A stretch of 28,835 nt of DNA. It comes from JBARCX01 sp049794535 (GTDB taxonomy: Bacteria > Pseudomonadota > Gammaproteobacteria > Xanthomonadales > Rhodanobacteraceae). Location: contig JBARCX010000253.1 in the NCBI GenBank assembly GCA_049794535.1, positions 1 through 28,835 on the forward strand, read 5' to 3'. The first letter of the stretch is position 1. Every line of letters starts with the position of its first letter. The notes under the pieces were generated by a model that saw only the letters and a list, made by a program, of their open reading frames with translations, was not told where the DNA came from and ran no database searches. Shown piece by piece: positions 22,951-28,835 of the stretch. The position numbers and the translations under genes are program-made.

Positions 22951-23173
22951 CAGAAAGTCGAGTGCGTTTACTTAAGCTGGCATTGTCGCACACAGGCATG
23001 GCACCACTACCCGCATCGCTTACAGCCGTCTATTTTGGTGGCACGTGCCAAGCTGAAACCTACCACTGAAATAGCTAGTACGTGCAACTCTTTACACGCC
23101 AGCGTATTACCCAAAACCGGGCAAATACTTGCGCCTCAGCCAAGCAGACCAGCCATTCGCATACTGAAAAAGC

Positions 23174-23866
23174 TCAAGCCCGCCCCTGCTCCAACAACGT
23201 CAACGCCACCTTGTCGCGCAGGTACACCGGCAACGCCAGTTCCGGCTCCTGTGCACGGCCGGCAAGAAACTCACGCGCAGCAAGTTCGGCCACGTGTCGG
23301 GCCTGCGGATAACACGCGCCGTCGGCCGAACGCAGTGTGCCGGTAAGTCGCTCGCCTATCACCTCGGCATAGGTCGCCCAGCCACTGCCGACAACGTGCC
23401 ATGCAGTGGCTTCCGGCAGCGACAAGTCACCAGCCTTGCATACGCGCTCGTCGTCGAGTGCGATCAAACCACCGTTTTCATCGCGTCGATAACAGGCCGC
23501 ATAAATCTCGCCCATGCGCGCGTCGATCACGGCGAGAATGGCGGCGTCATCATCTTCCGGTGCTTCCAACGCCAACGCGGCCAAGGAGGAGATGGTGACC
23601 ACCGGCAAGTCCAATGCCATGGCCATGCCCTGCGCCAGCGACACGCCCAGTCGCACACCCGTGAATGCGCCAGGGCCACGACCTACGGCGATCACATTCA
23701 GTGCATGCCGGCCAATACCAGCTTCAGCCAGCAGTTCGTCGGCCATCGGCAGTACGCGTTCGGCATGGCGGCGCGGTGCCAGTTCGCTACGCGCTATCAC
23801 CTCGTCGCCATGGACGAGGGCGACGGAGCAGGATTCGGTGGCGGTTTCGATCGCAAGCAGGTTCAT
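23174..23866 (-). CDS. tsaB: tRNA N6-threonylcarbamoyladenosine synthesis protein TsaB
   Basis: 230 residues from ATG 23866 (MNLLAIETATESCSVAL, the typical start); the open frame extends 13 codons further but without family support. TsaB is the non-catalytic partner of TsaD and TsaE in making t6A37 in ANN-decoding tRNAs. The ASKHA-fold first strand pair is followed by GRGPGAFTGVRLGVSLAQGMA (62-82), the family's hallmark. DARMGEIYAACYRRDENGG is the dimer-contact region of related proteins. The gene is essential in many bacteria. In E. coli it sits directly after yoaA; here yoaA is 3 kb away with other genes between. Confidence 0.94.
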   Translation of the reverse strand: MNLLAIETATESCSVALVHGDEVIARSELAPRRHAERVLPMADELLAEAGIGRHALNVIAVGRGPGAFTGVRLGVSLAQGMAMALDLPVVTISSLAALALEAPEDDDAAILAVIDARMGEIYAACYRRDENGGLIALDDERVCKAGDLSLPEATAWHVVGSGWATYAEVIGERLTGTLRSADGACYPQARHVAELAAREFLAGRAQEPELALPVYLRDKVALTLLEQGRA

Positions 23867-23988
23867 CAGCCCATTCTCGCATCGGTGGGGCAGACAGGAC
23901 AGCACGCCGTGTTGACCCTCATCGGGCCACTAGTGGCAGCGCCATAGCCACCATCAGCCCCCTAACGGGCGAAAGCGTCAGCGACAAA

Positions 23989-24012
23989 GTCATTACCTGT
24001 GACGTAATCGAC
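23989..24012. promoter_or_regulatory. Inverted repeat upstream of the SnoaL-like gene
   Basis: ATTAC (23992-23996) and GTAAT (24004-24008) flank a 7-base spacer; GTC (23989-23991) and GAC (24010-24012) extend the dyad with one base out of register. It lies about 55 bases before ATG 24066, in the gap that also holds the divergent tsaB start. A site for the nearby XRE regulator is possible. Confidence 0.4.
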
Positions 24013-24065
24013 CCACGGTCATGACACGCGCAATCTGTTCCCACACCAACCAAGGGAGCACCGCC

Positions 24066-24434
24066 ATGAACCATATCCATACCCTCGTACAGCGCTATAT
24101 CAATGGCTGGAATGAAACTGATCCGCTGCGTCGCCGTGCGCTGATCGAAGACACCTATGCCGAGCAGGCCGGCTATACCGACCCCATGATCGATGCCCGC
24201 GGCTGGGAGGCCATCGACGCCACCATTGCAGCCGTGCAGAACATGTTCCCCGGCCATCAATTCAGCATTGCCGGCGAGGTCGATGCACATCACGACATGT
24301 TGCGCTTCCACTGGCATCTGGCCGAACCCGGCGCGGCCGAGCCGCTGGTTATCGGCTTCGATGTTGCCACGCTGGAAGATGGCCGTATCCGTCAGGTCTA
24401 CGGCTTCCTCGACAAAGTGCCGATGGCCGCGTGA
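24066..24434 (+). CDS. SnoaL-like / nuclear transport factor 2 family protein
   Basis: 122 residues from ATG 24066, with AAGGGAG about nine bases upstream. The NTF2-like cone fold is suggested by the N-terminal helix LVQRYINGWNETDPLRRRALIEDTY, then YTDPMIDARGWEAIDATIAAV, and a C-terminal curved sheet (MLRFHWHL, LVIGFDVATLEDGRIRQVYGFLD). SnoaL-like proteins include small enzymes and ligand binders; D39, H80 and H82 face the likely pocket by analogy, but no reaction can be assigned. It is followed by a strong hairpin and then an XRE/MmyB-type regulator on the same strand, a pairing that suggests the regulator controls it. Confidence 0.85.
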   Translation: MNHIHTLVQRYINGWNETDPLRRRALIEDTYAEQAGYTDPMIDARGWEAIDATIAAVQNMFPGHQFSIAGEVDAHHDMLRFHWHLAEPGAAEPLVIGFDVATLEDGRIRQVYGFLDKVPMAA

Positions 24435-24442
24435 ACAAGGTG

Positions 24443-24475
24443 TGCGCTACGCATCGACTCACGGTGCGTAGCGCA
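24443..24475. terminator. Perfect 11-bp inverted repeat between the SnoaL-like gene and its regulator neighbour
   Basis: TGCGCTACGCA (24443-24453) and TGCGTAGCGCA (24465-24475) are perfect reverse complements with an 11-base loop. It begins eight bases after the SnoaL stop and ends 57 bases before the regulator start. It lacks a T-tract, so it may be a Rho-type terminator, a processing hairpin, or the operator of the regulator gene. Confidence 0.6.
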
Positions 24476-24532
24476 TCCGCTAGGACTTATGCCACTTCCG
24501 GACCCGGCACAACTGCCAACTATCATCGACGC

Positions 24533-25339
24533 ATGAATGCCGCCCTCTCCGAATCACCCCGTCCTGTCGGCGACCTACTACGCGAATGGCGCCGCCACCG
24601 TCGCCTCAGCCAGCTCGATCTCGCGACCGGCGCAGAGGTATCCACACGACATCTCAGCTTCGTGGAATCCGGTCGCTCACAACCGAGTCGTGAGATGATT
24701 TTGCACCTTGCCGAATACCTGGATATTCCGCTGCGTGAGCGCAACAGCTTGCTAGTGGCTGCGGGCTTTGCACCGGTGTTTCGGCAGCACGCACTGGACG
24801 ACCCTGCGCTGGATGCCGCACGCGGCGTTATCGATTTACTGTTGAAGGGCCTGGAGCCGTATCCCGCGCTGGCCATCGATCGCTATTGGAATTTGGTCGC
24901 CAGTAATCAGGCCACGCTACGCCTGCTCGATGGTGTAGCGCCCGAGCTGCTGCAAGCGCCCATCAATGTATTGCGCCTTAGCCTGCATCCCGCCGGGCTT
25001 GCACCGCGCATCCGCAACCTGCCGGAATGGCGTGCGCATCTATTGCATCGCCTGCGTCAGCAGATCGATGCCAGTCATGATCTGCAGCTGATTGCCTTGC
25101 TACGTGAGCTGCAGGCATTGCCGATACCAGCGGCAGAAACCTTGGCTGCGAACACATCGGCACACACGATCGCCGTGCCGATGCAATTGGAAGTCAACGG
25201 TGTGGTGCTATCGATGCTCAGCACCACTACCGTGTTCGGTACACCTGTCGATATCACACTGGCCGAGCTGGCGCTGGAGGCATTCGTGCCGGCAGATGCC
25301 GACACGGCCGAACAACTGCGTCTACTCGCTAATTCGTGA
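24533..25339 (+). CDS. XRE-family regulator with MmyB-like ligand-binding domain
   Basis: 268 residues from ATG 24533; the frame is open back to 24431 but the family begins about here. The N-terminal helix-turn-helix (14-70) reads LREWRRHRRLSQLDLATGAEVSTRHLSFVESGRSQPSREMILHLAEYLDI, shown by its segments RRLSQLDLA and VSTRHLSFVESGRSQPS. The rest matches the MmyB-like ligand-binding domain: YPALAIDRYWNLVASNQA (109-126) and LRLSLHPAGLAPRI are hallmark stretches, giving a PAS-like pocket. Such regulators often bind a small hydrophobic molecule and control an adjacent enzyme gene. It ends only ten bases from the convergent transporter gene. Confidence 0.88.
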   Translation: MNAALSESPRPVGDLLREWRRHRRLSQLDLATGAEVSTRHLSFVESGRSQPSREMILHLAEYLDIPLRERNSLLVAAGFAPVFRQHALDDPALDAARGVIDLLLKGLEPYPALAIDRYWNLVASNQATLRLLDGVAPELLQAPINVLRLSLHPAGLAPRIRNLPEWRAHLLHRLRQQIDASHDLQLIALLRELQALPIPAAETLAANTSAHTIAVPMQLEVNGVVLSMLSTTTVFGTPVDITLAELALEAFVPADADTAEQLRLLANS

Positions 25340-25349
25340 ATATCGATAC

Positions 25350-26774
25350 TTACTCGCGCATGTCTTCCAGTTCGATGCCACGCGTCTCGCGTACCGCGTA
25401 GCGCACGAAAAACAGCGACAGCAACGCGAAGGCCGCATAAAGCCCGTAGGCGAAAGTGAGTCCGAGCCCGGCCAACGCAGGGAAGCTGCTGGTGATCACG
25501 AAATTCGCCAGCCACTGCGCAGACGCCGCGACTGCCAACGCTATCGCTCGAATGCGATTGGGGAACATTTCGCCCAACAGTACCCACACCATCGGCCCCC
25601 AGCTCAGGCCAAAAAAGACCACATAGGCATTGGCTGCCACCAGCGCCGTCATACCCCATGGTGCGGGCAAGCTCGGCGCCGAGCCGCTACCGCTGGCATG
25701 TGCGAAGCACAAGGCCATTAGCCCCAATGTCACCGTCATGCCCACAGATCCGATGGTGAGCAGCGGCTTGCGCCCAATGCGATCAACCAGCGCGATGGCT
25801 ACCAGCGTCACCAGCACATTGATGATGGAGGTGCCCACCGTGATCGAGAACGAATCGGCCTCGCTGAAACCCACCGAATGCCACAGCGTCGACGAGTAAT
25901 AGAAGATGACGTTGATACCCACGAACTGCTGGAACACCGACAGCAGAATGCCGATCCACACGACCGGAAGCAGCCCAGCGCAACGTCCACGCAGGTCACG
26001 CAGGGTCGGGCGAAACTCCGAATGCAGGCTCTGTGCGATGTCGGCCACCTTGCGATCAAGCGCGATGTCGTTGCGCAAATCCAACACGCGCTGCAGCACC
26101 GTGCGTGCCTCAGATAGACGTCCCTTTGCGACGAGATACCGCGGCGACTCCGGCACACCCAGCACCAACGTGCCGTAGATCAATGCAGGTACCGCGGCCA
26201 CCATGAACATCCAGCGCCACGCTTCCATCCCCAGCCACAGATGTTTGGCGGCACCACCCGCCGCACCGGCCAACCAAGCATCGCTCAGCAACGCGACAAA
26301 GATGCCCAGCACGATGGCCAGCTGTTGCATTGAACCGAACCGGCCGCGCACATGTGCAGGCGACACTTCGGCGATATAGGCCGGTGCGATTACCGAAGCC
26401 ACACCAACGCCAATACCACCCACGACGCGCCAAACCAGCAGCTGCCACACCTCAGCGGCGAGTCCCGAACCCAGCGCGCTCGCCGCCAACAGCACAGCGG
26501 CCACTTGCATGCTACGCACACGACCGAAACGGTCCGCCAGTGGGCCGGCATACCATGCGCCCACGGCCGAGCCGAGCAAGGCGCACGACACGGCAAGGCC
26601 TATCTGCGCTGCATCCAGCCCGAAGCCGCCGCGAATCGCATCGACCGCGCCGTTGATCACTGCCGTATCGAAGCCGAACAGGAATCCGCCAAGTGCCGCT
26701 GCCGCTGCGATCAGCACCACCCGTGCGGTCGCACGCGGCTGCAAGCCATCATCTACTGTATCCACCACACTCAT
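25350..26774 (-). CDS. Sugar-porter family MFS transporter
   Basis: 474 residues from ATG 26774, which has GGAGAG about five bases upstream; ATG 26804 would add ten residues. Twelve membrane helices are expected. Sugar-porter signatures are all there: DRFGR (81-85) after helix 2, PESPRYL (208-214) after helix 6, QQFVGIN (282-288) in helix 7, DRIGRKP (331-337), and WGPMVWVLLGEMFPNRIR (392-409) in helix 10. Q282, Q283 and N288 correspond to sugar-contacting residues of XylE/GalP. It should be a proton-coupled sugar or polyol importer of the inner membrane; the sugar is unknown. It is convergent with the XRE regulator and lies downstream of yoaA on the same strand. Confidence 0.92.
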   Translation of the reverse strand: MSVVDTVDDGLQPRATARVVLIAAAAALGGFLFGFDTAVINGAVDAIRGGFGLDAAQIGLAVSCALLGSAVGAWYAGPLADRFGRVRSMQVAAVLLAASALGSGLAAEVWQLLVWRVVGGIGVGVASVIAPAYIAEVSPAHVRGRFGSMQQLAIVLGIFVALLSDAWLAGAAGGAAKHLWLGMEAWRWMFMVAAVPALIYGTLVLGVPESPRYLVAKGRLSEARTVLQRVLDLRNDIALDRKVADIAQSLHSEFRPTLRDLRGRCAGLLPVVWIGILLSVFQQFVGINVIFYYSSTLWHSVGFSEADSFSITVGTSIINVLVTLVAIALVDRIGRKPLLTIGSVGMTVTLGLMALCFAHASGSGSAPSLPAPWGMTALVAANAYVVFFGLSWGPMVWVLLGEMFPNRIRAIALAVAASAQWLANFVITSSFPALAGLGLTFAYGLYAAFALLSLFFVRYAVRETRGIELEDMRE

Positions 26775-26896
26775 CCCACTCTCCCCGGCACTGCGGTGCC
26801 CCATCCGGCCGATTCTGGGCAGTCACCCAGACCTTGTCCGATTGAATACGTATGCATGAGGGCGTTGATGCGGATCGCGTTGGCTCGGTGGATGGA

Positions 26897-28835
26897 TCAT
26901 GCCGCGCCATCCGGGGTGGCTCGCGTAGCGAAGAACGCCTGCACCTGCGCCAGCTCTCGCGTGCGCGGCATGGGTGGCAAGCTGGCGAGAAACAATCGAC
27001 CGTAACCTTTACTCGTAAGGCGCGGATCGCACAGCACCAGTACGCCACGATCACGTACGTCACGGATCAGCCGACCGGCCCCCTGCTTCAGCGCGATCGC
27101 CGCACTGGGCACCTGCCAGCCCATGAACGGGTTGATACCCGCTTGCTCCAGCGCATCCAGCCGCGCCTGCAACACCGGATCATCCGGCGCAGCAAACGGC
27201 AGTTTGTCGATCACCACCACGCTGAGCGCTTCACCAGCGACATCCACGCCCTCCCAAAAACTCGCGGCGCCAAGCAGCACGCCATGACCACTGGCGCGGA
27301 AATCCTCCAGCAGCTTGTGACGTGGTGCACTGCCCTGCACGAACAACGGCCATGGCACCCGGTCAGCCAGCAACTCGGCGGCACGGCGCAATGCGCGATG
27401 CGATGTGAACAGCAGGAAAGCGCGGCCATTCGATGCGTGAAGTACTGGCAGCACCGCTTCGATTACCTGCTCGGTGTAATCGCGTGCGTTGGGATCAGGC
27501 AGATTGGCCGGCAGATAACACAGTGCCTGCGTGGCGTAATCGAACGGACTATCCAGGCTCAAGGTCTGCGGATCTTCCAGCCCGAGCTGGCGCGCAAAAT
27601 GATCAAAACTACCGGCCACCGACAGCGTGGCTGAAGTATGAATCCACGCCGCCTGTGTGCGCTCGCGCATCGCGCGCAACGGCATGGCCAGATCTAATGG
27701 CGTGGCGTAAAGCGCAAAGCCGCGTGGAAACAATTCGTACCAACGAACATCCTGCTCCGCGGATTCACGCCCCGGTGACTCACCTGTAATGCGATCTAAG
27801 CGCTCGCTGAGCAAGGCAGCGCGCTCATGCACATTCGCGAGACCACGTGAACGCTCAGCCTGCGAGGCGAGCAGATCGCACAGCGCTGCCAGCAATTCAC
27901 GCAGATCATGCAAGCCGTCACGAATCTCCGCATGGTGATCGAGTGCATGAAACGCACCACGCATGGGCATAGGGTCCATGGCTAAACGCAGCTGACGCAG
28001 CGCATCCTGCAATGCCTCGACCGGCTCAAGCAGCAGGCCAATGGCACCGGTAACACCGTTACATTCGCGCAACGCGTCCTGCGCCAGATCGGTCAACTGG
28101 CGCGCGCTGACACTCTGCGAGAAGAACTGGCCTGCCAGTTCGGGGATCTGATGTGCCTCATCGAGAATGAACGCTTGTGCGCCCGGCAGGATTTCGCCGA
28201 AGCCTTCCTGCTTGAGTGCAAGGTCGGCGAACAGCAGGTGGTGGTTGACCACTACCACGTCCGCCTCCATCGCCTCGCGCCTTGCCTTCATCACATGGCA
28301 GTCGTCGTAGAACGGACACTCCACACCGAGGCAGTTTTCCGACGTGGAAGTAACGCGCATCCACAGCGGTGACTCCTCCGGCACTTCGGCCAGCTCCATA
28401 CGGTCGCCATGACGCGTGCGCGCAGACCACGCACGAACCGATGCGAGCTGAGCCGCCTGCGTGCGATCGAATGTGGCGCCTTCACGCACCGTCTGATCAA
28501 GCCGATACAGACAAAGGTAATTCGCGCGGCCTTTCAGCAACGCTGTTTTCAATCGTGCACCAAGTACCGAGCGCACCTTGGGCAGATCGCGGAAGTACAA
28601 CTGATCCTGCAAGGCCTTGGTACCAGTGGAGACAATCACACGCCCCCCTGACATCAGCGCAGGCACAAGATAGGCATAGGTCTTGCCGGTGCCGGTGCCG
28701 GCCTCGGCAATCAACGTCTCGTGCTCGGCGATGGCATGCGCCACCGCGCGCGCCATCTCTTGCTGTGCAGCGCGTGGCGCAAAGTTCGGCAATTCGCGGG
28801 CAAACGGGCCATCCGCACCAAGCAGCGCGCCGATC
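26897..28835 (-). CDS. yoaA: ATP-dependent DNA helicase YoaA (DinG/XPD family), 5' end off the window
   Basis: The frame runs open from the right edge (IGALLGADGPFARELPNFAPR...), so only a short N-terminus is missing; the TTG at 28792 is not the real start. About 645 residues are visible, matching YoaA (636 in E. coli) better than DinG (716). Walker A is AGTGTGKTYAY and the DEAH box is ILDEAHQIPE. The four Fe-S cysteines occur as NYLC, then C-x4-C-x5-C in ENCLGVECPFYDDC. ASFWEGVDV and QGAGRLIRD are helicase motifs V and VI. YoaA is a 5'-3' helicase that in E. coli works with HolC (polymerase III chi) in repair of stalled forks. Confidence 0.93.
   Translation of the reverse strand, partial: IGALLGADGPFARELPNFAPRAAQQEMARAVAHAIAEHETLIAEAGTGTGKTYAYLVPALMSGGRVIVSTGTKALQDQLYFRDLPKVRSVLGARLKTALLKGRANYLCLYRLDQTVREGATFDRTQAAQLASVRAWSARTRHGDRMELAEVPEESPLWMRVTSTSENCLGVECPFYDDCHVMKARREAMEADVVVVNHHLLFADLALKQEGFGEILPGAQAFILDEAHQIPELAGQFFSQSVSARQLTDLAQDALRECNGVTGAIGLLLEPVEALQDALRQLRLAMDPMPMRGAFHALDHHAEIRDGLHDLRELLAALCDLLASQAERSRGLANVHERAALLSERLDRITGESPGRESAEQDVRWYELFPRGFALYATPLDLAMPLRAMRERTQAAWIHTSATLSVAGSFDHFARQLGLEDPQTLSLDSPFDYATQALCYLPANLPDPNARDYTEQVIEAVLPVLHASNGRAFLLFTSHRALRRAAELLADRVPWPLFVQGSAPRHKLLEDFRASGHGVLLGAASFWEGVDVAGEALSVVVIDKLPFAAPDDPVLQARLDALEQAGINPFMGWQVPSAAIALKQGAGRLIRDVRDRGVLVLCDPRLTSKGYGRLFLASLPPMPRTRELAQVQAFFATRATPDGAA

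Noticed and set aside
23040..23055. Sigma54-like TGGCACG-N4-AAGCT on the plus strand
   Set aside because: GG-N10-GC spacing is right, but the -12 part has AA for TT, and it would fire into the 3' end of tsaB with no gene on that strand.
23926..23937. Perfect 12-bp palindrome GCCACTAGTGGC upstream of tsaB
   Set aside because: Several 12-bp palindromes are expected by chance in 28.8 kb, and no other evidence points to a site here.

Overview
The window looks like a chromosomal segment of a gammaproteobacterium of the Xanthomonadales (Lysobacterales), most likely the Rhodanobacteraceae (Dyella/Rhodanobacter/Frateuria type). The reasons are moderately high GC, a Xantho-type SUF regulator leading sufBCDS, an amgK-murU peptidoglycan-recycling pair, and tgt-yajC-secD-secF. 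No 16S rRNA or similar marker is present, so the genus is inference. I see no prophage, IS element, CRISPR array, tRNA or rRNA. Nearly all of the sequence is protein-coding.

Layout, left to right. Bases 1-4162 (all minus strand): the N-terminal part of a Rieske ferredoxin, a GNAT acetyltransferase, a ketopantoate-reductase-like protein, a PlsC-type acyltransferase and a PLP-dependent decarboxylase. Bases 4268-10078 (minus): the SUF iron-sulfur operon in transcription order sufR-sufB-(DUF6506-like small protein)-sufC-sufD-sufS. Two of its junctions are ATGA stop/start overlaps, and a 12-bp-stem hairpin sits between sufD and sufS. Bases 10079-10329: a shared, information-rich control region. 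On the suf side there is a sigma70-type promoter whose -10 lies inside a 29-bp dyad, a good candidate SufR operator. On the glnK side there is an NtrC-like site and a near-consensus sigma54 promoter. Bases 10330-11977 (plus): glnK-amtB. Bases 12110-13833 (plus): amgK-murU, preceded by a 121-bp imperfect inverted-repeat element. Bases 13965-15089 (plus): a sterol-desaturase-family membrane protein, followed on the opposite strand by a short remnant that resembles the tail of that same family.

Bases 15264-19924 (minus): tgt, yajC, secD, secF and a strong intrinsic terminator after secF. Bases 20024-22020: a divergent LysR regulator and YeiH-family transporter with a LysR-type dyad between them; the regulator gene carries a ten-base homopolymer. 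Bases 22148-22950: a secreted DUF3455 protein and a small conserved protein of unknown function. Bases 23174-28835: tsaB and yoaA, which are neighbours in E. coli, are here separated by a small accessory block (SnoaL-like protein, XRE/MmyB-type regulator, sugar-porter MFS transporter).

Functional themes are Fe-S cluster assembly, nitrogen sensing and ammonium uptake under NtrC/sigma54, cell-wall recycling, Sec protein export, and tRNA modification (tgt, tsaB). The most rewarding non-coding part is the 250-bp sufR/glnK intergenic region. The most interesting uncharacterised genes are the small protein embedded in the SUF operon and the SnoaL/regulator pair.
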